This document shows, piece by piece, positions 19,016-27,471 of a stretch of DNA of 64,000 nt. Origin of the DNA: PFJX01 sp040751755 (GTDB lineage Bacteria; Pseudomonadota; Gammaproteobacteria; Burkholderiales; Thiobacillaceae); the NCBI GenBank assembly GCA_040751755.1, contig JBFMHC010000020.1:1-64000 (forward strand), in the 5' to 3' direction. The position numbers were made by a program, and so were the translations under genes. The first letter of the stretch is position 1, and each line of letters opens with the position of its first letter. The notes below the pieces were generated by a model, which saw only the letters and a program-made list of their open reading frames with translations, was not told where the DNA came from and did no database searches.

Positions 19016-20238
19016 GCGGCCTGCCGCGCCATGCCTTCACGGGCTGCGGCATCGAGCTCGAATACATGATCGTCGACCGTGCCAGCCTGGACGTGCGGCC
19101 GTTTGCCGACCGCCTCCTGCGCGACGCCTCTGGCCGGGTGGCGGACGAGGTGGCGCGCGGGGGCCTGGCCTGGTCCAACGAGCTGGTGCTGCATCTCGTC
19201 GAGCTGAAGAACCAGGCGCCCGGCGCGGACCTGGAGGCGCTGGCGCGCGCCTTCCAGGACGAGATCGAGGCGCTCGACGCGCGCCTGGAACCGCTGGGCG
19301 CCCGTCTCATGCCCGGCGGCGTCCACCCCTGGATGGACCCCGGCCGCGAGACCCGCCTGTGGCCGCACCGCCATGCGGCCATCTACCAGGCCTATGACCG
19401 CATCTTCGGCTGCGCGCGGCACGGCTTCGCCAACCTGCAGAGCATGCACCTCAACCTGCCGTTCGCCGACGACGCCGAGTTTGCCCGCCTGCACGCCGCG
19501 GTGCGCCTGCTGCTGCCGATCCTGCCGGCGCTCGCCGCCAGCTCGCCGGTGCGCGACGGCGCCCCCGCCGCCGACCTGGACGCGCGCATGGCGGCGTACC
19601 GCGGGCACCAGATGCGGCTACCCGCGAGCATGGGCCGGCTCGTTCCGGACACCGCGCACAGTCGCGCCGGCTACGAGGCGGAGGTGCTGGCGCCCATGTA
19701 CCGCGAGCTCGCCCCCCTGGACCCCGAGGGCACCCTGCGCCACGAATGGCTCAACGCGCGCGGTGCGATACCGCGCTTCGAGCGCAGCGCGCTGGAGATC
19801 CGCGTCATCGACGTGCAGGAATGTCCGCGCGCCGACCTGGCGATCGCCGCCGCCGTCGAGGCGGTGGCGCATGACCTGTTCCAGGGACGGCCGGCCGGCC
19901 TGGCGGCGCAGCAGGCCATGCCCACCGCGCCACTTGCCGCCATCCTCGACGCCTGCATCCGCGACGCCGAGGCCGCCGAGATCGCCGATCCGGCCTATCT
20001 GGCGCTGCTCGGCTGGCAGGGCGGGACGTGCCGCGCCGGGACGTTGTGGCGGCACCTGATCGACCTGTCGCCACCCGATGCCGTCTGGACGGAGGCGCTG
20101 CACGTGCTGCTCGATCACGGCACGTTGGCACGGCGCATCCTGCGTGCCCTGGGGGGACGTCCGGAGCGTGCCGCCCTGTCGGCGGTCTACCGCGAGCTGT
20201 GCGACTGTCTTGCCAAGGGGAGGATGTTCCTGCCATGA
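19012..20238 (+). CDS. GCS2-family carboxylate-amine ligase
   Basis: 408 residues from ATG 19012, overlapping the previous stop (ATGA). Glutamate-cysteine ligase family 2 fold: GCGIELEYMIVD at the N-terminus with the metal-binding acidic residues, LMPGGVHPWMDP, NLQSMHLNLPF and ALEIRVIDVQECPRADLAIAA. The family forms gamma-glutamyl-type amide bonds with ATP; many members in such operons do not act on cysteine. With the RimK-like ligase it could build a short amide-linked product or tag. The usual second glutathione gene is not adjacent, so ordinary glutathione synthesis is unlikely here. The stop overlaps the next start by 4 bp. Confidence 0.85.
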   Translation: MSGLPRHAFTGCGIELEYMIVDRASLDVRPFADRLLRDASGRVADEVARGGLAWSNELVLHLVELKNQAPGADLEALARAFQDEIEALDARLEPLGARLMPGGVHPWMDPGRETRLWPHRHAAIYQAYDRIFGCARHGFANLQSMHLNLPFADDAEFARLHAAVRLLLPILPALAASSPVRDGAPAADLDARMAAYRGHQMRLPASMGRLVPDTAHSRAGYEAEVLAPMYRELAPLDPEGTLRHEWLNARGAIPRFERSALEIRVIDVQECPRADLAIAAAVEAVAHDLFQGRPAGLAAQQAMPTAPLAAILDACIRDAEAAEIADPAYLALLGWQGGTCRAGTLWRHLIDLSPPDAVWTEALHVLLDHGTLARRILRALGGRPERAALSAVYRELCDCLAKGRMFLP

Positions 20239-20961
20239 GCCGCGCCGCGCGATTCCTCGTCACCTGCGAGCACGGCGGCAACCGCGTGCCGGCGCGCTAC
20301 CTCGCCTGGTTCACCGGCCACGAGGCGCTGCTCGACAGCCATCGCGGCCACGACCCGGGTGCCCTGGCCATGGCGCGGCAGCTGGCGGCGGCGCTGCAGG
20401 CCCCGCTGTATTTCTCCACCGTCAGCCGCCTGCTCATCGACCTGAACCGCTCGCCCGGCCATCCGAATCTCTATTCCGAGGCGACGCGCCCGGCGCCGGC
20501 GGCGCTGCGCCGGGAGATCCGCGCGCGCCACTACCGGCCGTACCGCGCGCGGGTCGAGGCCTGGATCGCGCAGGCGGTCGCGGCGGGCGGGCAGGTGATC
20601 CATCTCTCCTCGCACAGCTTCACCCCGGTGCTCGGCGGCGTGGCGCGCAACGCCGACGTCGGCCTGCTCTACGACCCCGCGCGGCCCGGCGAGGCGGCGC
20701 TGTGCCGGCGCTGGCAGGCGGCGTTGCATGCCAGCGCGCCGCATCTGCGGGTGCGCCGCAACTATCCCTACACCGGCCGCTCCGATGGCTTTACCGCCTG
20801 GCTGCGCCGCCGTTTTCCCGCCGAGGCCTACCTGGGCATCGAGCTGGAGCTCAACCAGCGCTGGGTGGGGCAGGGCGGCAAGGCATGGCGCGAGCTGCGG
20901 CGGCAGGTGCTGGAATCGCTGCGCCAGGCAGTGCGCGACAGGGGCGATGCGGGGGGGCTAG
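20235..20961 (+). CDS. N-formylglutamate amidohydrolase-like enzyme; frame disturbed at a 7-G run
   Basis: ATG 20235 overlaps the GCS2 stop. Motifs of the N-formylglutamate amidohydrolase family are clear: FLVTCEHGGNRVPARYL, DSHRGHDPGALAMAR, LIDLNRSPGHPNLYSE, VIHLSSHSFTP and ELELNQRWVG, with Zn-binding His and Glu residues. As written, the frame does not stop after the domain but reads to 21344, across the antisense strand of the neighbouring nucleotidase gene. Losing one G from the run at 20951-20957 gives GGC-TAG at once and a 241-residue protein of normal family length; I place the end there. This may be a sequencing slip or a slippery site. It would release an amide from the operon's product or recycle one. 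Confidence 0.75.
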
Positions 20962-20993
20962 CGGCGTTTGCGTGCCGCCGGCCCCCCGCGGCG

Positions 20994-23069
20994 TCACACC
21001 CCGCCCGTGTAGAGCGCCGTCCGGAAGCGGGGCGGCGCGGGGCGCGGGCTCTTCAGCTTCAGCACGAGCGTGGTGCTGGAGCGTGCCGGCAGGGCCGCGG
21101 GCAGCGCCAGGTAAGGGGCGCCGTGGTAGCTGCCGGAGGCGTTCGCGAGGGTCGTGCCGGCTGGCAGGCCTTCGACGACCAGCTTGAGCGGCAGCCCCAG
21201 GGCCGTGTCGCCGGTGTTGTGGACCTGGAGCACGATGGTGTGGATACCCGTCACGCGGTCGTAGCGGAGGTTGCGGGTGGTGATTCGAGCCTGCGAGGTG
21301 GCCTCCACCGGCAGGGGCTGGACGTAGGGTTGCGACGGCCATAGCGGCGTGGCGGCGGCGTCGACCAGGTCCGCGCGCGTGCCGTCGCCGAGCAGCCCGT
21401 TCTCCAGGGCATGCACGAAGAGGTCCTGCACATACCAGGCGCCGCCGGTGGCCGGGTTGATCAGCGGCGCCACGTCCTGGAAGCCGCCGTAGCCGCACAG
21501 GACGTCCGCGGCATCCATGGGGCGCCGGCAGCCGGCGACGCTGACCAGGTCGTCGGCGCCGATGCCGGCAGCGTTTGCCGAGCGGGCGAGGGCGAGCACC
21601 CGCTCGCCGTCCGGCCTGGCGAGGTCGAGCCGCGCCGACAAGCCGGCATAGCCATCCACCCAGCCGCCGTGCTGGGCGAAGTTGTCCAGCGAGAACACGC
21701 CGCTCAGGTTGGATTCCAGGATCTCCTTCAGGCGGGCGCCGCTCACCACGCCGGTGGCGAGGGTGTAGGGCACGGGGAAGTAGCGGTAGACGTCCTCCCA
21801 GGTCACCTCGCCGTCGGCGACGTGGCCATCCTCGTAGGCGAAACCGGACTCGGGCACCACGGCGTCGAAGCGGAACCCAGGCGACAGCGCCAGGTCGCTG
21901 CCGGCATAGGTCTTGAGCGCGTCCGTCCAGGCGTTGTTGAAACTGGACTGCAGGGCGTCGCGCCGGTCCATCGGCGCGTGCGCGTGGCCCACCACCCCGG
22001 TGATGGGGTGGTGCAGGGCGAGGCCGCCCATCGGCGCGACCAGGTTGGGATCGGCGGCCAGGAAGGGCGCGCGCGCCGCGTCCACCAGGGCCTTCATGGC
22101 CGGGTCCTCGGCCAGCGTCTCATCCACCGGCAGGAGCCGCCAGGTGAACCTGGGCGCCTGGCCATCCGTCACCACCACGTCCAGGCGTCCCAGCCAGCCG
22201 TCGTTGCCGGCCTCCATGACGATGGCGCCGCTGCGCCCCTTGAGCGGCGTGAACACCGCCTCGTGGGTGTGGGCGGAGAAGAAGACATCCACCGCGCCGG
22301 GGGCCACCACGTCGGCGAGGCGATAGTCCTTGTGCAGGCCCAGTTCGCTCATCACCACCACCAGCCGGGCGCCGGCGGCGCGCAGGGCGGCGGCATGCCG
22401 GTCGATCAGGTCGCGATAGTCGGACTCGCCCTCCAGGAAGGACATGCCCATGGCCAGGCTGGCGTGCATCTCCGGCACGATGTCCGAGGTGAGGCCGATG
22501 AAGCCCACCTTCACGCCGCCCACCGTGCGCATCTGCGTGGGCGGCAGGATGGTCTGGCCGGCCTTGCCGGCCGGCATGGTGAAGGTGACGTTGGCGGCCA
22601 GGTTGGCGTAGGCGGGGCGCTTGATGCCGCCGGCGCGCAGGGACAGCAGGCGGCGTTCCATGGCCGTCAGCTCGACATAGCGCAACCGCGTCACGTCGGG
22701 CCCGTAGGCGAAGTCCCAGTTGCCGGGCACGCCGATGTCGATGCCGAGGGCGTTGACCGGATCGACGATGGCATTGCCGTTGGTGAACAGGGCCTCCACG
22801 CCGCCGTGGAAGGTGTCGCCGATGTTCATCACCACGGAATCGGGGTTCTCCGCCCTGATCCGCTTGATCAGGGTGGCGAGGCGGGCCAGGCCGCCGCGCA
22901 TGGCGGGGCGCGTGGTGTCGCCGTCCCGCACCAGGTCCAGGTGCGGGGTGAGGTGGGCGTGCAGGTCGTTGACGTGGATGAAGGTGAGGGTGCCCGCGCT
23001 GGCCTGCCAGGCGAGCAGGCCGAGCGCGAGGGCGGCGAGGTGGGGGACGATGTGGCGTCGTGCATGCAT
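20994..23069 (-). CDS. Secreted SoxB-like 5'-nucleotidase family metallophosphoesterase
   Basis: 691 residues from ATG 23069, where a signal peptide begins (MHARRHIVPHLAALALGLLA); GGAG lies 9 nt before. The metallophosphoesterase domain has HVNDLHAHL (Asp35, His37), VMNIGDTFHGG and VPGNWDFAYG, then FFSAHTHEAVF. The GNWD variant instead of GNHE is shared with thiosulfohydrolase SoxB. A 5'-nucleotidase C-terminal domain follows (RRDALQSSFNNAWTDALKTY, GGWVDGYAGLS). The last 110 residues form a beta-rich Ig/CARDB-like domain ending LYTGGV. Periplasmic or extracellular. No sox gene is nearby, so nucleotide or other phosphoester hydrolysis is as likely as sulfur chemistry. Confidence 0.85.
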   Translation of the reverse strand: MHARRHIVPHLAALALGLLAWQASAGTLTFIHVNDLHAHLTPHLDLVRDGDTTRPAMRGGLARLATLIKRIRAENPDSVVMNIGDTFHGGVEALFTNGNAIVDPVNALGIDIGVPGNWDFAYGPDVTRLRYVELTAMERRLLSLRAGGIKRPAYANLAANVTFTMPAGKAGQTILPPTQMRTVGGVKVGFIGLTSDIVPEMHASLAMGMSFLEGESDYRDLIDRHAAALRAAGARLVVVMSELGLHKDYRLADVVAPGAVDVFFSAHTHEAVFTPLKGRSGAIVMEAGNDGWLGRLDVVVTDGQAPRFTWRLLPVDETLAEDPAMKALVDAARAPFLAADPNLVAPMGGLALHHPITGVVGHAHAPMDRRDALQSSFNNAWTDALKTYAGSDLALSPGFRFDAVVPESGFAYEDGHVADGEVTWEDVYRYFPVPYTLATGVVSGARLKEILESNLSGVFSLDNFAQHGGWVDGYAGLSARLDLARPDGERVLALARSANAAGIGADDLVSVAGCRRPMDAADVLCGYGGFQDVAPLINPATGGAWYVQDLFVHALENGLLGDGTRADLVDAAATPLWPSQPYVQPLPVEATSQARITTRNLRYDRVTGIHTIVLQVHNTGDTALGLPLKLVVEGLPAGTTLANASGSYHGAPYLALPAALPARSSTTLVLKLKSPRPAPPRFRTALYTGGV

Positions 23070-23158
23070 GGCGGGGCTCCAGGGGGTGGTCGGTGGCCGC
23101 CATGCTGCGCGGCGCCGGTTTCCCCGGCGTTTCCCGTCCAAGACATCCGCTTGCAAGG

Positions 23159-23176
23159 TGTTACAAATTCCTACCG
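23159..23176 (+). promoter_or_regulatory. OmpR-type half-sites before the response regulator
   Basis: GTTACA (23160-23165) and CCTACC (23170-23175) are 10 bp apart, about 40-50 bp before the response-regulator start. GTTACAT is the core half-site in OmpR-class boxes, and a better three-site version lies at 31428-31457. Autoregulation is inferred. Confidence 0.35.
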
Positions 23177-23213
23177 CGCGCTGGGCGGAACGGGGGCGTG
23201 GTACTTTCCGGCC

Positions 23214-23921
23214 ATGTCCGAACCCAACATCCTGATGCTCGACGACGACGCGGAGCTGGCCGCCATGGTCTGCCGCTACCTGCGCGAGAACGGCATGTCG
23301 GCGCACGCCGTGCACGACGGCGCCGCGCTGGACCGCTGGCTGGCCTTGCGGCGCCCGGACCTGATCGTGCTCGACGTCATGCTGCCGGGGGAAGACGGCC
23401 TGTCCATCGCCCGGCGCCTGAAGGCCGCGTCGGACGTGCCCATCCTCATGCTCTCGGCGCGCGGCGGCGACGTGGACCGCATCGTCGGCCTGGAGATCGG
23501 CGCCGACGACTACCTGGCCAAGCCCTTCAACCCGCGCGAGCTGCTGGCGCGCATCCGCGCCCGCCTGCGCGAGCGGGCACCCAGGCCGGCCGCCGCGGTT
23601 CCGGACTGCCTGCGCGCCGGCGTATTCGAACTGGACCTTGCCCGGCGCGTGGCACGCAGGGCGGGCGAGACGCTCGATCTCTCCACCGCCGAATTCGCCC
23701 TGCTGCGGGTGTTTCTTGGCCACGCCAACCGCGTGCTCAGCCGCGCGCAACTGGTCGAACTGGCACAGGGCGTGGAACGCCTGCCCTTCGAGCGTTCCAT
23801 CGACGTGCGCGTGACCCGGCTGCGCAAGAAGATCGAGGCGAACCCCGCCGATCCACGCCACTTGCGCACCGTGTGGGGCAGCGGCTACCTGTTCGTGCCG
23901 GATGGGGAGGGAGGCGCTTGA
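23214..23921 (+). CDS. OmpR-family response regulator
   Basis: 235 residues. Receiver domain with acidic pocket Asp10-12, phosphorylation site Asp54 (IVLDVMLPGEDGLS) and Lys103 (LAKPFNPRELLARI); the run DVDRIVGLEIGADDY is very close to that of OmpR. A winged-helix DNA-binding domain follows (FALLRVFLGHANRVLSRAQL, SIDVRVTRLRKKIE). The protein starts at ATG 23214 and its TGA overlaps the TTG of the kinase gene. It is divergent from the nucleotidase gene, with a 144-bp shared spacer that includes OmpR-like half-sites. Likely a regulator of envelope genes. Confidence 0.92.
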   Translation: MSEPNILMLDDDAELAAMVCRYLRENGMSAHAVHDGAALDRWLALRRPDLIVLDVMLPGEDGLSIARRLKAASDVPILMLSARGGDVDRIVGLEIGADDYLAKPFNPRELLARIRARLRERAPRPAAAVPDCLRAGVFELDLARRVARRAGETLDLSTAEFALLRVFLGHANRVLSRAQLVELAQGVERLPFERSIDVRVTRLRKKIEANPADPRHLRTVWGSGYLFVPDGEGGA

Positions 23922-25240
23922 ACGGGATCGCCGCGCGCCTCCGCGGCGGCTTCGACAGCCTGCACGCGCGCGGCACGCTGCTCATCTTCCTCGGCATCCT
24001 TGCCCTCGAATGCGTGCTGGTGGCGATCGGCTGGCTGCTCGTGGTGGCGCCGCTGGTGCAGCGTTCCGCGGACGACCTCGCCGCGCTCATGGTGCGCGTC
24101 GGCCAGACCCACGCCAGCCTGGCGCAGCCGGAGCGCGAACTTTTCCTCAAGCAGCTCGACGAGGGGCACCACGTGCGCGTGATCCGCGCCGACGCCCCGC
24201 TGCGGGGCGAGGCCGCCTGGCTGCCCTACATCCACTATCTGGAGGCGGCGCTGCGCCGGCACAGCGGCCAGCCGGTGCGAGTGCTCAGCAGCGGGGCGGA
24301 CTACGTGCTCGACCTGCCCACCCCGCGGGGGCCGTTGCGTCTCTCCTTTCCGCAGCGGCGTATCGGCACCGCGCCGCTCCTGACCCTCGGCATCATGGCC
24401 TTGCTGGCCCTGGTGTCCAGCCTGTTCATCGCCGCGCTGCTGGCGCGGGCACTGACCCGGCCGCTGGAATCCTTCCTGTCGCGCTCGGAGCAGATCCGCC
24501 GTGGCGAGGCGCCCGAGCCCTTGCCGGTGCACGGCGCGCTGGAGATGCGGCGTCTGGCCACGCGCTTCAACGTGCTGGCTGAGGAGGTGCGGGAACTGCT
24601 GGACGACCGTACCGTCATGCTGGCCGGCCTCTCGCACGACCTGCGCGCGCCCATCACCCGCGCGCGCATGGCCCTGGAGTTGGCGCGCCCGGGCATGGAG
24701 ACGGGCCTGCACGCGCAGCTGGAGCGCGCGATCGGCGAGCTGGAGGGCATGACCCGGCAGTACCTGGAGTTTTCCGCCGGCATCCGGCGCGATGGCGGCA
24801 ACGGGCGCGCCGACGCGATCGTCGCGGAACTGCTGGAGACGCTGCCGGCCGGCCGGGCCGTGGCCGAACTGGACGCCTGCCCGCCCGGCGTGGCGGAGGC
24901 CGCCTATCGACGCTGCGCGCGCAACCTCATCGACAATGCCTTGAAGCACGGCGGCGACGCGCCAGTCCTGGTGCGCCTGACGTGTGACGTCGAAGCCATC
25001 ATCCTGGAGGTCTCCGACCGCGGACCGGGCATCCCGGTGGCGGAACGCGACAGGGTGTTCCGCCCCTTTGTGCGCCTGGACCCGGCACGCGCGGCGCCGG
25101 GCAGCGGCCTTGGCCTGTCCGTGGTGAGGCAGATCTGCGGCGCGCAGGGCTGGCGCTCGGAACTGCTGGCGAGGGAAGGCGGTGGCACGTGCGCGCGCCT
25201 CACCGTGCCGCTGGCACGCGGCGCTGCAAGGCCTTCATAA
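23918..25240 (+). CDS. EnvZ-like sensor histidine kinase
   Basis: 440 residues from TTG 23918, preceded by GGGGAGGGAGG and overlapping the regulator stop (TTGA). Helix 1 is at about 20-45, a periplasmic domain of about 105 residues follows, and helix 2 is at about 152-178. HAMP leads to the H box (LAGLSHDLRAPITRARM, His240), N box NLIDNALKHGG, and the G boxes DRGPGIP and GSGLGLSVV. It should phosphorylate the regulator encoded just upstream. The periplasmic domain gives no recognisable ligand site. Confidence 0.92.
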   Translation: MNGIAARLRGGFDSLHARGTLLIFLGILALECVLVAIGWLLVVAPLVQRSADDLAALMVRVGQTHASLAQPERELFLKQLDEGHHVRVIRADAPLRGEAAWLPYIHYLEAALRRHSGQPVRVLSSGADYVLDLPTPRGPLRLSFPQRRIGTAPLLTLGIMALLALVSSLFIAALLARALTRPLESFLSRSEQIRRGEAPEPLPVHGALEMRRLATRFNVLAEEVRELLDDRTVMLAGLSHDLRAPITRARMALELARPGMETGLHAQLERAIGELEGMTRQYLEFSAGIRRDGGNGRADAIVAELLETLPAGRAVAELDACPPGVAEAAYRRCARNLIDNALKHGGDAPVLVRLTCDVEAIILEVSDRGPGIPVAERDRVFRPFVRLDPARAAPGSGLGLSVVRQICGAQGWRSELLAREGGGTCARLTVPLARGAARPS

Positions 25241-25286
25241 TCCCGCGCATGCCCGGCCTTCCCTACCCATCCCAGCCAACCCCGAC

Positions 25287-25919
25287 ATGAGCACGCGCAT
25301 CTGCATCGTCCGCCACGGCGAGACCGACTGGAACGTCGAGAAACGCATCCAGGGCCACATCGACATTGCCCTCAACGCCACCGGCCGCGCCCAGGCCCTG
25401 GCCATGGCCTACAACGCCGCGCACCACCATTTCGCCGCCATCTACAGCAGCGACCTGACCCGCGCCATGGAGACCGCGCGCGCCATCGCCGAGCGCGAGG
25501 GCCTGGAGGTGCGGCCGCTGCCGCAGCTGCGCGAGCGCCACTACGGCATCTTCCAGGGCATCACCGCCGCCGAGGGGGCGGTGAAATACCCCGAGGCGCA
25601 TGCCCTGTACAAGGCGCGCGACCCGCACTACGCCTTCGAGACCGGCGAGAGCATGGTCGATTTCGCCGCGCGGGTGGCGCAGGGCATCGCCTGGATGGCG
25701 CGCCACCACGTCGGCCAGACCATCTGCGCCGTCTGCCACGGCGGCGTGCTCGACATCATCTACCGCCAGGCCACCGGCCGGCCGCTGGAGACGCCGCGGG
25801 ACTTCGTGATCCCGAATTGCGCCCTCAACTGGTTCCGCTTCGACGAGCACGGCTGGCACCTGGAGAAGTGGGCGGACCGCCACCACCTGGAGCACGTGCT
25901 GGTCGAAGTGCCGGAATGA
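25287..25919 (+). CDS. Histidine phosphatase family protein (GpmB/CobC-like)
   Basis: 210 residues from ATG 25287 (longer frames upstream run into the kinase gene). RHGETDWN puts the phospho-acceptor at His10; RERHYGIFQG and VCHGGVLDII supply the acid and second His. The protein is cytosolic. It is shorter than GpmA and lacks its insertion, so it is probably a phosphatase on a small phosphorylated metabolite and not the glycolytic mutase, which is encoded at 30712. It is 46 bp after the kinase gene and may share its transcript. Confidence 0.85.
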   Translation: MSTRICIVRHGETDWNVEKRIQGHIDIALNATGRAQALAMAYNAAHHHFAAIYSSDLTRAMETARAIAEREGLEVRPLPQLRERHYGIFQGITAAEGAVKYPEAHALYKARDPHYAFETGESMVDFAARVAQGIAWMARHHVGQTICAVCHGGVLDIIYRQATGRPLETPRDFVIPNCALNWFRFDEHGWHLEKWADRHHLEHVLVEVPE

Positions 25920-25929
25920 GCCAGGCCCT

Positions 25930-25949
25930 CCGCCCCCTCGCCGGGGCGG
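25930..25949. terminator. Hairpin between convergent genes
   Basis: CCGCCCC (25930-25936) pairs with GGGGCGG (25943-25949) across a 6-nt loop, between the ends of the histidine phosphatase gene and the anti-sigma gene. There is no T-tract, so termination strength is uncertain. Confidence 0.4.
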
Positions 25950-25950
25950 T

Positions 25951-26934
25951 TCAGGTGGCCTTGCCGCGCGCGGGCGCCGGCAGGGGCCGTGCCGCGCCGG
26001 GGCGTTCCTGCTCCGGCGCGTTCAATTGCGCGTAGACCACCTTGGCGACCTTGAACAGGTCGTTGCGGTCGACGTTGCCGGAGAGCACGAAGCCGGTGCC
26101 GTTCTCGATCCAGTAGAAGGCGTTGACGTCGTCTTCCTGCGCGAAGCGGAAGGCGGCGCTCTGGTCGTGGCCGGATTCCTGGGTCTTGATGTAGAGGGTG
26201 AGGCGGCGGCCGATCCTGTCCTCGTACATGAACTGCGCCACGGGCCGTTGCGTGCCGGCCAGGAGCCGGCCGCCCATGAGGGTGTAGCCCACGGTGTCCA
26301 GCTTGGCGGCCTTCAGGTCGATGCCCAGGCGTTTCGAGAGCCAGGCCACGAGGTGCGCCTCTTCGCCCGCCCCCACCTCCACGGGGTGGGCCACCTCGCT
26401 GGCGTAGGTGACATAGGCCACCGCGGCGTGCTTGACCATGGGCGGCGGGCCGTCCAGCGGCACTGCCGGCTGCTGCAGGTGCAGGCCGGCGGCGAGGCCG
26501 ATGCCCAGCCAGAGCACGCTCGCGGCGTAGGATGACAGGCGCCAGCCGCCCATGGGCAGGGCCGGTGCCAGCATGCCGCCGCCTGCGGGACGGAACAGCC
26601 GCGTGGCGAGCTCGCGCAGCCGGGACAGGCCCTGCCCGCGCCGGCTTGGGCGCGCGTCCGCCTGGCCGGCACCGGCCAGCAGGCGGCTGAAGCGCTCGGG
26701 GACGGCCTCGTCCAGGACCGGGTCGAAGAGGGCGTGCAGCTCGTGGTCGATGCGGTGGTAGCCGTCCACCTTGGCCGCATGCTCGGGATGGCTGGCAAGG
26801 AAGTCCTCCACCTGTTGCCGCTCCGACTCGCCCAGGCGGCCGTCCACATAGGCCTGCAGCATGACCTCGGAGACCGGCAACGGCACCGTGGGCTGTGGTG
26901 CGTCGTGCGACGGGGTATCGGTTTGCCTGCTCAT
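25951..26934 (-). CDS. Membrane anti-sigma factor
   Basis: 327 residues. The N-terminal cytosolic helical domain (LQAYVDGRLGESERQQVEDF ... HALFDPVLDEAVPERF) resembles the anti-sigma domain but has no Zn-binding HxxxCxxC. A membrane helix at about 130-150 (SYAASVLWLGIGLAAGL) leads to a periplasmic domain of about 170 residues. It should hold the ECF sigma factor whose gene overlaps its start by 4 bp (26931-26934) and release it on an envelope or redox signal. The C-terminal tail is Pro/Arg-rich. The signal is unknown; the co-transcribed cytochrome gene suggests nitrogen-oxide or redox stress. Confidence 0.85.
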   Translation of the reverse strand: MSRQTDTPSHDAPQPTVPLPVSEVMLQAYVDGRLGESERQQVEDFLASHPEHAAKVDGYHRIDHELHALFDPVLDEAVPERFSRLLAGAGQADARPSRRGQGLSRLRELATRLFRPAGGGMLAPALPMGGWRLSSYAASVLWLGIGLAAGLHLQQPAVPLDGPPPMVKHAAVAYVTYASEVAHPVEVGAGEEAHLVAWLSKRLGIDLKAAKLDTVGYTLMGGRLLAGTQRPVAQFMYEDRIGRRLTLYIKTQESGHDQSAAFRFAQEDDVNAFYWIENGTGFVLSGNVDRNDLFKVAKVVYAQLNAPEQERPGAARPLPAPARGKAT

Positions 26935-27428
26935 ATCGCCACCTTCAGGTTCGGTTTGCTCTCACATCCATCCAACAGACAACGCAGCCGCTCGCGCCCG
27001 CGCGACAGGCGCGACATGACCGTGCCCATGGGCACGCCGAGGGCCAGCGCCACCTCCTCGTAGCGCATGCCTTCCAGCCCCACCAGCAGGAGCACCTCCC
27101 GCTGTTCCAGGGGCAGCGCCAGCAGGGCATTGCCCAGGTCGCGCAGGTGCAGGCCGTCCTCCTGGCGCGGTCCGACCGGGATCTCCAGGTCCTCGTCCAG
27201 GGGCGCCCACGCGGGGGTGCCGCGCACCTGGTTCACGTGCACGTTGTGCATCACCGAGAACAGCCAGGCACGCAGATTGGAGCCCGGCTGCCAGAGATGG
27301 AACTTGTTCAGCGCGCGTTCCAGGGTGTCCTGGACGAGGTCGTCCGCCGCCGGCTCGCTGCCCACCAGGGCGCGCGCGTAGCGGCGCAGCTGGGGGATGA
27401 AGGGAAGGATGGGGTGGGGTGGGCTCAT
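26931..27428 (-). CDS. ECF RNA polymerase sigma factor
   Basis: 165 residues from ATG 27428; longer frames run into the cytochrome gene. Region 2 contains AADDLVQDTLERALNKFHLW and NLRAWLFSVMHNVHVNQVR; region 4 contains LPLEQREVLLLVGLEGMRYEE followed by LGVPMGTVMSRLSRGRERLR, the helix-turn-helix that reads the -35 element. It lies 43 bp after the P460 gene and overlaps the anti-sigma gene. Likely target promoters are the two GGGAATAA motifs in the 27994-28284 region, which would make it autoregulated. Confidence 0.93.
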   Translation of the reverse strand: MSPPHPILPFIPQLRRYARALVGSEPAADDLVQDTLERALNKFHLWQPGSNLRAWLFSVMHNVHVNQVRGTPAWAPLDEDLEIPVGPRQEDGLHLRDLGNALLALPLEQREVLLLVGLEGMRYEEVALALGVPMGTVMSRLSRGRERLRCLLDGCESKPNLKVAI

Positions 27429-27471
27429 GCTGGTTCCGCCGCGGCCTGGGGCATCGATGCTGGCGCCCGGA

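Noticed and set aside
20962..21344. Long C-terminal extension of the amidohydrolase as a real domain
   Set aside because: It is Arg/Gly/Gln-rich antisense of the nucleotidase gene; one base change in the 7-G run restores a normal stop.
23070..23861. N-terminal extension of the nucleotidase frame
   Set aside because: It is antisense to the response-regulator gene, and the signal peptide begins at ATG 23069.
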